From Curtobacterium sp. SGAir0471 (GTDB taxonomy: Bacteria; Actinomycetota; Actinomycetes; Actinomycetales; Microbacteriaceae): a DNA stretch of 64,000 nucleotides. The notes beneath the pieces were generated by a model that was not told the DNA's origin, searched no databases, and worked only from the letters and a program-made list of their open reading frames with translations. A program made the translations under genes and the position numbers. Positions 8,110 through 16,600 of the stretch are shown piece after piece. The DNA lies in contig NZ_CP027869.1 in assembly GCF_005490985.1 (NCBI RefSeq), positions 3,348,001 to 3,412,000 on the forward strand, in the 5' to 3' direction. Numbering within the stretch: the first letter of the stretch is position 1; every line of letters begins with the position of its first letter.

Positions 8110-8940
8110 TCAGCAGTGCTCGAAGACGTACTCGTCCGACGACGGTGGGAGCAGGTCGCGGTCCCGCAGGATCGTCATCGCCGGACGGTCGCGCAGCCGG
8201 CAGACCGACGCCCAAGACCGGTCGAGGGTGTCGGTGTACTCGATGTCGATCACGCGCTCCCCGTACGCATCGGTGTAGGCAGAGCACTCCTCGTACTGCA
8301 CGCACTCCTCGGCGACGACGAAGTCGAAGCCCGTCGACTCCCGACCGGCCTTCCCGAGCTGCGGGGTGTTCTTCTGTCCGACGGCCAGGCCGTGCTCGTG
8401 CCCGAGCCGGACGAGCGCCTCCGCGAGCGCGAGGTTCCCGGACCGGGTCAGACGCTTCCCCGAGCGCGTCCACGAGTCGAGGTTGTCGAACTCGACGGCG
8501 GCGAAGCCCCGGTCGGCGCACCGCGCGATCGACCGCGAGAGCTCCTTCGTGATCGCGGCGCGCTCCGCGGCAGTCCGGGTGTCGAGGAGCACCTCGTCCG
8601 GCCACCCCGGGTCGGTGACGGGCTGGCCTTCGTCGTCACGCAGCAGTGCTGAGGGGGCGCGGCGCTCCCAGTCGTCGAGCGTCCCCGGCTGCGTCTGGAA
8701 CCCGTTGACGTAGCAGATCGAGTACGTCCCGGCGGCCGGGCGGTCGGTGCTGTCCCGCTCGACGATGGTCACGCCGGCGGGCGGTGTGTACCCACCGCCG
8801 AGCTGGTAGTCCGGAAGACCCTCGGTCGGCAGGCTCCGGTACGAGGACCCTACGGGGGCGGTGGCCTCCGCGCAGCCCGCGCTCCCGAGGACGGCGACCA
8901 GCGCGACCGCGGTGGTCAGCAGGGCGGATCGCGTGCGCAC
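8110..8940 (-). CDS. GH114-type endo-alpha-1,4-polygalactosaminidase lipoprotein
   Basis: A 276-residue secreted lipoprotein. The signal peptide ends in a GSAGC lipobox near residue 23. The mature part is a TIM-barrel glycoside hydrolase of the GH114 type: ICYVNGFQ near the start, then a central GFAAVEFDNLDSW, VGQKNT and FVVAEECVQY, holding the acidic residues used in catalysis. Characterised family members cut alpha-1,4-galactosaminogalactan, a fungal and biofilm polymer. The substrate here is inferred. GTG 8940 gives a correct signal peptide and is 6 nt after GATGAT. A GTG at 9003 would add 21 polar residues before the signal. Confidence 0.85.
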   Translation of the reverse strand: MRTRSALLTTAVALVAVLGSAGCAEATAPVGSSYRSLPTEGLPDYQLGGGYTPPAGVTIVERDSTDRPAAGTYSICYVNGFQTQPGTLDDWERRAPSALLRDDEGQPVTDPGWPDEVLLDTRTAAERAAITKELSRSIARCADRGFAAVEFDNLDSWTRSGKRLTRSGNLALAEALVRLGHEHGLAVGQKNTPQLGKAGRESTGFDFVVAEECVQYEECSAYTDAYGERVIDIEYTDTLDRSWASVCRLRDRPAMTILRDRDLLPPSSDEYVFEHC

Positions 8941-9007
8941 GGGAGGATCATCGCACGCCGGACGCGAACGACCCCGCCCCGTTCGCCCTCCGGAGACGGG
9001 CACCCGC

Positions 9008-9218
9008 TATGCTGGTGGTACTCGAGGCGCCGATCGCCTCGTGCGTCGTACGGACGCCCCCGACTCCCGACCCTCATCCGGTCGATGATCGCGCACCGTC
9101 ACCCGGTGCCAGGCTCTCTGCTGCGGCGACCGCGCCAGCCACGCTGGTGCGGGGATCCCGCCCGCGCGCCGAACCCGAGCGCGCCCACGGCCGGCACGTG
9201 CCGGCTCGAAAGGTCACG
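9008..9218 (+). promoter_or_regulatory. Promoter and structured 5' leader of the DEAD-box helicase gene
   Basis: TATGCT at 9008-9013 is a plausible -10. The following 200 nt hold no gene but four perfect inverted repeats: CGAGGCG/CGCCTCG (9023-9041), GCACCG/CGGTGC (9093-9109), CCAGC/GCTGG (9135-9147) and the 16-bp palindrome GCCGGCACGTGCCGGC (9190-9205). The last lies just before the GAAAGG ribosome-binding site. Long structured leaders are known for cold-shock helicase mRNAs; regulation here is inferred. Confidence 0.55.
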
Positions 9219-10883
9219 ATGACCGCCACTCCTTCCGACATCCGCTTCTCCGACCTCGGCGTCCCCGCGCCGATGGTCCAGTCCCTCGCCCAGCAGGGCA
9301 AGGAGACCGCGTTCCCGATCCAGGCCGACACGCTGCCCGACTCTCTGCAGGGCAAGGACGTGCTCGGTCGCGGGCGCACCGGCTCCGGCAAGACCATCGC
9401 CTTCGCGATCCCGCTGGCCGCGCGTCTCGCCGCGAGCCGTCGGCCGCGTCGCGCCGGCCGCCCCCGTGCGCTGGTGCTCGCCCCGACCCGTGAGCTCGCG
9501 ACCCAGATCGACGCGACGCTCGCGCCGCTCGCGAAGTCGATGGGCCTGAACACCACGACGATCTTCGGCGGCGTCGGTCAGGGCCGTCAGGTCGACGCGC
9601 TCCGTGCCGGTGTCGACGTGGTCGTCGCCTGCCCGGGTCGCCTCGCCGACCTGATGCAGCAGGGGCACGTGAGCCTCGGCGACATCGAGGTCACCGTCCT
9701 CGACGAGGCCGACCACATGGCCGACATGGGCTTCCTGCCCGGTGTGACGAAGATCATGCAGGCGACACCGGAGCAGGGGCAGCGCCTGCTGTTCTCGGCC
9801 ACGCTCGACAACGGCGTGGACAAGCTCGTCAAGAAGTTCCTGCACAGCCCGGTGATGCACTCGGTGGACGACGAGACCAGCCCGGTCGAGGCGATGACCC
9901 ACCACCTGTTCGAGGTCGCCGACGCCGACGCGAAGAAGGACCTCGTCCGCACGCTCGCCTCGGGCACCGGCCGCCGCATCCTGTTCATGCGCACGAAGCA
10001 CCACGCGAAGCGCCTGGCGAAGCAGCTCACCAGCCAGGGCATCCCGGCCGTCGACCTGCAGGGCAACCTGTCGCAGGGCGCCCGGGAGCGCAACCTCGCC
10101 AAGTTCTCGTCCGGCGAGGCCCTCGTGCTCGTCGCCACCGACGTCGCCGCCCGTGGTGTGCACGTCGACCACGTCGAGCTCGTCGTGCACGTCGACCCGC
10201 CGACCGAGCACAAGGCGTACCTGCACCGCTCGGGCCGCACCGCGCGTGCCGGTTCCTCGGGCGACGTCGTCACCGTGACGCTGCCGGCCGAGCGCCGCGA
10301 CGTCGCGCAGATGATGCGCGCCGCGGCGATCAAGGTCACCCCGCAGCAGGTCACCGCGACCTCGCCGGCGGTCACCGCGCTCGTGGGCGAGGTCGCGCCG
10401 ATCCGTCACCTCGAGCCGGAGCAGCCGGCGCAGCAGCAGCGCCAGCGGCAGCCGCGCGCGACCGAGTCGGGTCGCGCCGAGTCGGCGGGCGGCGGTCGTC
10501 GTCGTGGTCGCGGAGGACGATCGGGAGGCTCGGCGCAGGCTCCGGAGACCGCCTCGGCCGGTCGCGGCTCGGGTCGCGCCGCCGGTGGTCGCGGTGGTCG
10601 TCCGGCAGCCGCGGGTGCTCCCGCCGGTGGTGCCGGTGGTGCCGGTCGCGGGAACGGCTCGGGCGCTGCGGCGTCGGGCGGTGCGACCGGAGGCGGCCAG
10701 CGCCGTTCGGGTGGCAGCCGTCGGGCGTCGAGCGACGTCGTGCGTGGCGGGTCCGCTCCGGTGTGGTCCTCCGAGGGCGGCTACGCGGCGGGTCGGTCCG
10801 GCGCGGGTGAGTCCGGCGGCGGTCGTCGTCGCGGGGGCTCGCGTCGCGCGTCGCGTCCGGCCGGAGCTGCCGACCGCCACTGA
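9219..10883 (+). CDS. DEAD-box ATP-dependent RNA helicase (RhlE/DeaD type)
   Basis: A 554-residue RNA helicase. The Q motif region (FPIQADTLPDSL) is followed by Walker A GRTGSGKT (lysine near residue 58), PTRELA, the DEAD box as VLDEADHM near 160, the SAT motif (LLFSATL), and motif VI HRSGRTARAG. The core ends at about residue 385. Residues 400-554 form a disordered Arg/Gly-rich tail with RGRGGRSGG-type runs, typical of RNA-binding extensions. ATG 9219 follows GAAAGG. Such helicases remodel RNA in ribosome assembly and cold adaptation. The long structured leader supports post-transcriptional control. Confidence 0.95.
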   Translation: MTATPSDIRFSDLGVPAPMVQSLAQQGKETAFPIQADTLPDSLQGKDVLGRGRTGSGKTIAFAIPLAARLAASRRPRRAGRPRALVLAPTRELATQIDATLAPLAKSMGLNTTTIFGGVGQGRQVDALRAGVDVVVACPGRLADLMQQGHVSLGDIEVTVLDEADHMADMGFLPGVTKIMQATPEQGQRLLFSATLDNGVDKLVKKFLHSPVMHSVDDETSPVEAMTHHLFEVADADAKKDLVRTLASGTGRRILFMRTKHHAKRLAKQLTSQGIPAVDLQGNLSQGARERNLAKFSSGEALVLVATDVAARGVHVDHVELVVHVDPPTEHKAYLHRSGRTARAGSSGDVVTVTLPAERRDVAQMMRAAAIKVTPQQVTATSPAVTALVGEVAPIRHLEPEQPAQQQRQRQPRATESGRAESAGGGRRRGRGGRSGGSAQAPETASAGRGSGRAAGGRGGRPAAAGAPAGGAGGAGRGNGSGAAASGGATGGGQRRSGGSRRASSDVVRGGSAPVWSSEGGYAAGRSGAGESGGGRRRGGSRRASRPAGAADRH

Positions 10884-10902
10884 CCCGGAGCTCCGTGCTC
10901 GC

Positions 10903-10957
10903 GCTGCTCGGGCTGCTCGGGCCTGCTCGGGCTGCTCGGGCTGCTCGGGCTGCTCGG
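10903..10957. repeat. 9-bp tandem repeat
   Basis: Six head-to-tail GCTGCTCGG units (one with an extra C) directly after the DEAD-box stop. They separate the gene from the family B hairpin. A non-coding microsatellite. Confidence 0.8.
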
Positions 10958-10971
10958 GCTGAGTGATCCGC

Positions 10972-11019
10972 CGAAGCGACAGGATGCCGCCGGTGTTCAG
11001 CGGCGTCCTGTCGCTTTCG
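10972..11019. repeat. Family B dispersed hairpin, copy 1
   Basis: Stem of CGAAGCGACAGGA with TCCTGTCGCTTTCG (one bulged base), extended by GCCGC/GCGGC around a short loop. It lies downstream of the DEAD-box helicase and likely ends its transcript. Other copies are at 12682 and 42217. Confidence 0.75.
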
Positions 11020-11141
11020 CGTTGGCATCCGGAACCTGGACGTCCGGTGGGAGCAGCAGCAGGGCTCCCGCGTACGTTCGCCTTCACCGAAGGCGGCGCG
11101 AGCTGCCGACGGGGAATCGTCCGTCGTTGGAAGGAGACCGT

Positions 11142-11342
11142 ATGGCTGGCAGCGAAGAGAACCACACCGGCGAGAAGCTCGTCGGCAAGGTCAAGGAGGG
11201 TCTCGGCAACCTGACCGGCAACGACAAGCTCAAGGCTGAAGGTCAGACCGACCAGGCCAAGGCGTCGGCCAAGCAGGGCGTCGACGACGTGAAGGACGCG
11301 GCGCACGGCGTCGCGGACTCCCTCCGCGACGAGAAGCACTGA
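11142..11342 (+). CDS. CsbD family general stress protein
   Basis: A 66-residue hydrophilic, helical protein of the CsbD family, found in the general stress regulons of many bacteria. It shows the family pattern GKVKEGLGNLTGNDKLKAEG, then a Lys/Asp-rich helix. Biochemical activity is unknown. AAGGAG is ideally spaced before the ATG, so high expression is likely. A perfect CGCCTTC-ACC-GAAGGCG palindrome (11079-11095) lies upstream and could be an operator. A 34-bp perfect palindromic terminator follows. Confidence 0.92.
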   Translation: MAGSEENHTGEKLVGKVKEGLGNLTGNDKLKAEGQTDQAKASAKQGVDDVKDAAHGVADSLRDEKH

Positions 11343-11364
11343 AGCCGGTCCACGACCGCGCTGC

Positions 11365-11398
11365 GAAGCCCCCGGAACCGTACGGTTCCGGGGGCTTC
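11365..11398. terminator. Perfect 34-bp palindromic terminator
   Basis: GAAGCCCCCGGAACCG pairs with its exact complement around a central TA. It lies between csbD and the convergent DUF4916 gene, so it can terminate both transcripts. Confidence 0.75.
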
Positions 11399-11424
11399 GT
11401 CGTGTGTCGGTGTCGAGTGGACGG

Positions 11425-11967
11425 CTAGTGCAGGGCGCCGACCGAGGCGAGGCCGGCGCGCAGGAGTGCCCCGCGACCGCCCTCCATCTCCTCGGCCACC
11501 GCGTCGGATGCCGCCTCCATCGGGCTCATCCACGTGAGCTCGAGGGCGTCCTGCCGCGGCTCGCAGGTCCCGGTGACGGGGACGACGTACGCCAGGGAGA
11601 TCGCGTGCTGCCGCTCGTCGGTGAACACCGAGGCACCGGGCAGCGGGAAGTACTCGGCCACCGTGAAGGGCGTCGGGCTCGCGGGCAGCTGCGGGAAGGC
11701 CATCGGGCCGAGGTCCTTCTCGAGGTGCCGGAAGAGCGCGGTGCGGATCGACTCGCCGAACATGACGCGGCCGGAGACCAGGGTGCGGGCGATCGAGCCG
11801 CTCGGCGCGACGCGGAGCAGGACGCCGACCTCGGTCACGACGCCGAGCCCGTCGGTCCGGACGGGCAGCGCCTCGACGTAGCAGATGGGCAGTCGACGAC
11901 GGACGTTCGCGAGTTCCTCGTCGGACAGCCAGCCGGAGTCGGGGTCGGGGGTGCGCAGCGAGGCCAT
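11425..11967 (-). CDS. DUF4916 (NUDIX-like) domain protein
   Basis: A 180-residue protein of the actinobacterial DUF4916 family, which has a NUDIX-like fold. Family-type features are WLSDEELANVRRRLPICYVEALPVR near the start, a VTEVGVLLRV strand and an ALFRHLEKDLGPMAFPQLP segment where a NUDIX box would lie. The canonical GX5EX7REUXEEXGU motif is not intact, so hydrolase activity is uncertain. The ATG follows TAGACA by 6 nt. It is convergent with csbD. Confidence 0.82.
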   Translation of the reverse strand: MASLRTPDPDSGWLSDEELANVRRRLPICYVEALPVRTDGLGVVTEVGVLLRVAPSGSIARTLVSGRVMFGESIRTALFRHLEKDLGPMAFPQLPASPTPFTVAEYFPLPGASVFTDERQHAISLAYVVPVTGTCEPRQDALELTWMSPMEAASDAVAEEMEGGRGALLRAGLASVGALH

Positions 11968-12040
11968 GCACCGTGTCTACCAGTCGCCCCGGCGAGTTCG
12001 GCGGAAGGCGCGGTCGCTGTGGACGGCTAGCGTTGTCCAC

Positions 12041-12661
12041 GTGATCGATGCGGACATCGTGCAGTGGACCCGCCCGGCCGACGAGCGCGCGGGGACGCCC
12101 CTGCTCGTGACGATGCACGGGGTCGGTTCGAACGAGCGTGACCTGCTCGGCCTGGCGCCGGCGCTGCCGTCCGCGTGGACGATCGCGTCGCTCCGTGCAC
12201 CGATGCCGTGGGGACCCGGGTTCTCCTGGTACCCGCTCGGCACGCCGGGGTCCCCCGCGCTCGAGCCGGTCGACGCCGCCGTCGAGGGCGTCCTCGACTG
12301 GATCGACTCGGTGGCCGCCGATCATCCGCGGATCGGGCTGCTCGGGTTCTCGCAGGGTGGCTCGATGGCGCTGCAGCTGCTCCGCGCCCGGCCCGGGGCG
12401 TTCGCCTTCGCCGTGTCGCTCTCCGGGTTCGTGGTGCCCGGGGTGACGGACTCCCGCGACGGGGCCGTCGCGACCGTCCGGCCGCGGGTCTTCCTGGGGC
12501 ACGGCGATCTCGACCCGGTGATCCCGGCCGAGGCCACCGCCCGCACGCGGGCGTGGGCCGCGGCGCACACCGACGTGACCGACCGCACGTACGCCGGCCT
12601 GCCGCACGCGGTGTCCGCCGAGGAGCTCGCAGACGTGGCCACCTTCATGAATGCCTCCTGA
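12041..12661 (+). CDS. Phospholipase/carboxylesterase family alpha/beta hydrolase
   Basis: A 206-residue alpha/beta hydrolase of the carboxylesterase/phospholipase family. The triad is visible: nucleophile Ser in LGFSQGGS (about residue 108), Asp in GHGDLDPVIP and His in LPHAVS. The oxyanion region MHGVGSNERD near the N-terminus is typical. It hydrolyses short-chain esters or lysophospholipids in the cytosol; the true substrate is unknown. GTG 12041 lies 7 nt after TAGCGT, a leaderless arrangement. It is followed by two hairpins (families B and C) before the convergent padR. Confidence 0.88.
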   Translation: MIDADIVQWTRPADERAGTPLLVTMHGVGSNERDLLGLAPALPSAWTIASLRAPMPWGPGFSWYPLGTPGSPALEPVDAAVEGVLDWIDSVAADHPRIGLLGFSQGGSMALQLLRARPGAFAFAVSLSGFVVPGVTDSRDGAVATVRPRVFLGHGDLDPVIPAEATARTRAWAAAHTDVTDRTYAGLPHAVSAEELADVATFMNAS

Positions 12662-12681
12662 CGAGCGGACGGACGACGGAA

Positions 12682-12736
12682 CCGCGAAGGCGACAGCCCG
12701 CCGCGGTTGGTCTGCGGTGGACTGTCGCCTTCGCGG
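12682..12736. repeat. Family B dispersed hairpin, copy 2
   Basis: CCGCGAAGGCGACAG pairs perfectly with CTGTCGCCTTCGCGG around a 25-nt loop that can itself fold imperfectly. It lies between the convergent esterase and padR genes. Confidence 0.75.
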
Positions 12737-12758
12737 AGGTGTCCGGGTGACCGGCTGA

Positions 12759-12802
12759 CGGACGGGAGGCGCGTGGCGGGCCCGCCACGGGCCTCCCGTC
12801 CG
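12759..12802. repeat. Family C dispersed hairpin, copy 1
   Basis: CGGACGGGAGGC pairs with GCCTCCCGTCCG, with an inner GTGGCGGG/CCCGCCAC stem. It directly follows the family B copy and precedes the padR stop. Probably a bidirectional terminator. A related copy is at 52117. Confidence 0.75.
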
Positions 12803-12829
12803 ACGCCGGGTCGCGCGGACCGCCGGCCG

Positions 12830-13510
12830 CTACTCGGCGAGGATCTGCAGCAGGTCCTTGCGGAGCTGGTCGATCTTCGCCGTCGCGGCCTTCGTCTGCT
12901 CGTCCGAGGCACTGGTGCGGTACACGTGCAGCACCCCCATGGCCTTGCGGAGTGCCTCGACGAACTCGCGCTGCGTGTCGGGCATGCCCGGCGCGGCGTC
13001 GAACGCGGCGGCGATCTCGTCCGCCTTCGCCTCGGCCTCGGCGCGGCCCGCGTCGGTGAGCTCGAAGAGCGTCTTGCGGCCGTCGCCCGTCGAGACGACG
13101 AGGTCCTCGTCGACGAGCTGCTGGAACGTCGGGTAGACCGAGCCGGGGCTCGGCTTCCAGGCGCCGCCGGTGCGCTCGGCGATGGTCTTGATCACGGCGT
13201 AGCCGTTCTGCGGGCCCTCGGCGAGCAGGCCGAGGATCGCGAGGCGGACGTCGCCGCGACGGCGGCGTTCGCGTCCGAACCCGGGGCCGCCGCCGAACCC
13301 GGGACCGAAGCCCGGGCCGAAGCCGCGTCCGCCGGGGCCGAAGCCACCGAAGCCGCCGCGACCACCGTGGTCGTGGTCGCCGCGGTCGCGGCCGGGGAAG
13401 CCGTGGCCGTGGTGCTGCCGCGCGCCGCCGAAGCGGGGGCCGCGCGGACCGGTGCCGCGGGTGCCGCGGCGGGGCGTGGTGCTGTCGAGGTCATCGTACG
13501 AGGGGCGCAT
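12830..13510 (-). CDS. PadR family transcriptional regulator with Gly-rich N-terminal tail
   Basis: A 226-residue PadR-type repressor. Residues 1-85 are an unusual disordered tail of Gly, Phe, Arg and His (GFGPG-type repeats). From about 88 the PadR winged helix begins (RLAILGLLAEGPQNGYAVIK), with the wing motif PSPGSVYPTFQQL and the family LFELTDAG strand. A C-terminal helical dimer region follows. PadR proteins repress efflux or phenolic-stress genes and often themselves. A good GAAGGAG ribosome site precedes ATG 13510. The promoter overlaps a perfect operator, indicating autoregulation, and may also affect divergent lhr. Confidence 0.92.
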   Translation of the reverse strand: MRPSYDDLDSTTPRRGTRGTGPRGPRFGGARQHHGHGFPGRDRGDHDHGGRGGFGGFGPGGRGFGPGFGPGFGGGPGFGRERRRRGDVRLAILGLLAEGPQNGYAVIKTIAERTGGAWKPSPGSVYPTFQQLVDEDLVVSTGDGRKTLFELTDAGRAEAEAKADEIAAAFDAAPGMPDTQREFVEALRKAMGVLHVYRTSASDEQTKAATAKIDQLRKDLLQILAE

Positions 13511-13574
13511 GATGACTCCTTCCTGTCGTGGTGAAGTGGGCTCGCGATCAGTTGTGTACCAGTCGCGATGGCTC

Positions 13575-13605
13575 AACGATAGATCGGTAACTATCGTTCT
13601 GTCAA
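13575..13605 (-). promoter_or_regulatory. padR promoter with overlapping operator
   Basis: On the minus strand TTGACA (13600-13605) is separated by 18 nt from TATCGT (13576-13581). The perfect inverted repeat AACGATAG-N8-CTATCGTT (13575-13598) covers the spacer and the -10. PadR autoregulation is the simplest reading. The arm sequence differs from the classical ATGT-N8-ACAT site. Confidence 0.75.
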
Positions 13606-13660
13606 GCGTTCCCGTTCCCTCGGACCGCTGTCGGTGGCGGCGGGCAGGATGGGACGGACC

Positions 13661-16600
13661 ATGACGGACGTCCTCGACCGCTTCTCCCCCGCGACCGCGG
13701 AGTGGTTCCGCGGCGCGTTCCCCGGCCCGACCGCTGCACAGGCCGGCGCCTGGGACGCGATCTCCACCGGGCAGCACGCGCTCGTGATCGCCCCGACCGG
13801 CTCCGGCAAGACCCTCGCGTCGTTCCTGTGGTCGATCGACCGGCTCATCAGCGCGACCGACCGACCGCCGGCGAAGCAGCGCACCCGCGTGCTGTACGTC
13901 TCCCCGCTCAAGGCGCTGGGTGTCGACGTCGAGCGGAACCTCCGCAGTCCGCTGGTCGGCATCACGCAGACCGCCAGGCGCCTCGGGACGGAACCGCCGG
14001 AGGTCACGGTGGGTGTCCGGAGCGGTGACACCCCGTCCTCCGGCCGGCAGCGGCTCCTGCGGCAGCCGCCGGACGTCCTCATCACGACGCCCGAGTCGCT
14101 CTACCTCATGCTGACGTCGCAGGCGCGCGAGACCCTGGTCAACGTCGACACGGTCATCGTGGACGAGGTCCACGCGGTCGCCTCGACCAAGCGCGGCGCA
14201 CACCTGGCGGTCTCGCTCGAGCGGCTCGACGACCTGCTCGAGGAGCCCGTGCAGCGGATCGGCCTGTCCGCGACCGTGCGCCCGGCGGAGGAGGTCGCAC
14301 GGTTCCTCGGCGGCCGCGCGCCGGTGTCGATCATCGCCCCGCCGGCGCAGAAGACCTTCGACCTGCGCGTCGTCGTGCCGGTCGACGACATGACCGAGCT
14401 CGGCGCCCCGCCCGTGGGTGCCGACGCCACCGAGTCGCCGACGAACGGGTCGATCTGGCCCCACGTCGAGGAGCGCGTCGTCGACCTCATCGAGGAGCAC
14501 CGGTCGACGATCGTCTTCGCCAACTCGCGGCGGCTCGCGGAACGCCTGACCGCCCGTCTCAACGAGATCCACGAGGAGCGGGTGCTCGCCGACGTCGCCG
14601 GACCGGAGGCCGAGGTCGCCGCCGTCGGCGCGGCCCCGGTCACCCAGTCGCCCGGCCGGGCGTCCGCGCACGCCCCGGTCGCGCAGCCGAAGCGACCCCC
14701 GGCGCAGGTGATCGGGCAGTCCGGACAGACCGAGGGCGGCGGCTCCGACCCGGCGGTCCCCGCGCTCGCCCGCGCCCACCACGGCTCCGTCTCGAAGGAC
14801 CAGCGCGCGATCATCGAGGACGACCTGAAGTCCGGGCGGCTGCGCTGCGTCGTCGCGACCAGCTCCCTCGAGCTCGGCATCGACATGGGCGAGGTCGGCC
14901 TCGTCGTGCAGGTCGAGGCACCGCCGTCGGTGGCCAGCGGCCTGCAGCGGGTCGGTCGCGCCGGGCACCAGGTCGGCGAGATCTCGCGCGGCGTGCTGTT
15001 CCCGAAGCACCGCGCCGACCTGGTCAACAGCGCGGTCACCGTCGAGCGCATGGTGTCCGGGCAGATCGAGGCGATCTCGGTGCCCGCGAACCCGCTCGAC
15101 GTGCTCGCGCAGCACACCGTCGCTGCCGGCTCGGTCGACACGGTCGAGGTCGAGCACTGGTTCGAGCTCGTCCGACGGAGCGCACCGTTCAGCTCGCTGC
15201 CCCGGTCGGCGTTCGAGGCGACGCTCGACCTGGTGACCGGGCGCTACCCGAGCGACGAGTTCGCCGAGCTCCGGCCACGCCTGGTGTGGGACCGCGTGCA
15301 CGGCACCCTGACCGGGCGTCCCGGCGCCCAGCGGCTCGCGGTGACGAGCGGCGGCACCATCCCCGACCGCGGCATGTTCGGCGTCTTCATGGTGGGCGAG
15401 AAGGCGTCGCGCGTCGGTGAGCTCGACGAGGAGATGGTCTACGAGTCCCGCGTCGGCGACGTCTTCGCCCTCGGCGCGACGAGCTGGCGGATCGAGGAGA
15501 TCACGCACGACCGGGTGATCGTCAGCCCGGCCTTCGGGCAGCCCGGACGCGTGCCGTTCTGGAAGGGCGACGGCATCGGCCGGCCCGCGGAGCTCGGCCG
15601 GGCGACCGGCGCGTTCGTGCGCGAGGTCGACGCCGCGTCCGACGACGACGCCCGCGCGCGGGTCGCCGCCGGCGGACTCGACGAACGAGCGGTGACGAAC
15701 CTGCTGACGTTCCTGCGCGACCAGCGCGCGGCCACCGGGCACGTGCCGAACGACACCACGCTCGTGGTCGAGCGGTTCCGCGACGAGCTCGGCGACTGGC
15801 GGCTCATCCTGCACTCGCCGTACGGCATGCAGGTGCACGCGCCGTGGGCCCTGGCGGTCGGTGCCCGCCTGCGCGAACGACACGGCATCGACGGCGACGC
15901 GATGGCGGCCGACGACGGCATCGTCGTGCGGATCCCCGAGACCGACGCCGAGCCACCCGGTGCCGACCTGTTCGTCTTCGAGCGCGACGACCTCGAGGCA
16001 CTGGTCACCGACGAGGTCGGCGGCTCCGCGCTCTTCGCCGCCCGGTTCCGCGAGTGTGCGGCGCGCGCGCTGCTCCTGCCCCGCCGGAACCCCGGCCAGC
16101 GGTCCCCGCTCTGGCAGCAGCGCCAGCGGGCGTCGCAGCTGCTCGAGGTCGCCCGGAAGTACCCGACGTTCCCGATCGTGCTCGAGACCGTGCGCGAGGT
16201 CCTGCAGGACGTGTACGACGTCCCGGCGCTCCTCGGCATCTCGGACCAGATCGCCGAGCGCCGCATCCGCCTGGTCGAGCGCGAGACCGAGCAGCCGTCG
16301 CCGTTCGCCCGGTCGATCCTGTTCGGGTACGTCGCGGCGTTCATGTACGAGGGCGACTCGCCCCTGGCCGAACGTCGGGCGGCCGCGCTGTCGCTCGACT
16401 CCACCCTGCTCGGCGAACTGCTCGGGCGGGCGGAGCTCCGCGAGCTCCTCGACCCCGCGGTCATCGCCTCGGTCGAGCGCGACCTGCAGCGGCTCTCCCC
16501 CGACCGTCGTGCACGCGACGCCGAGGGGCTCGTCGACGTGCTGCGTCTCGTCGGCGCCCTCGAGCTGGACGAGCTCGTCGCCCGGAGCTGGGTGGCCGAC

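Noticed and set aside
8941..9003. Longer GH114 protein starting at GTG 9003
   Set aside because: It would place 21 polar residues before the signal peptide. GTG 8940 gives a normal lipoprotein signal.
9190..9205. The 16-bp palindrome as a restriction or phage attachment site
   Set aside because: No integrase, restriction gene or duplicated core is present. Its place before the ribosome site fits an mRNA hairpin better.
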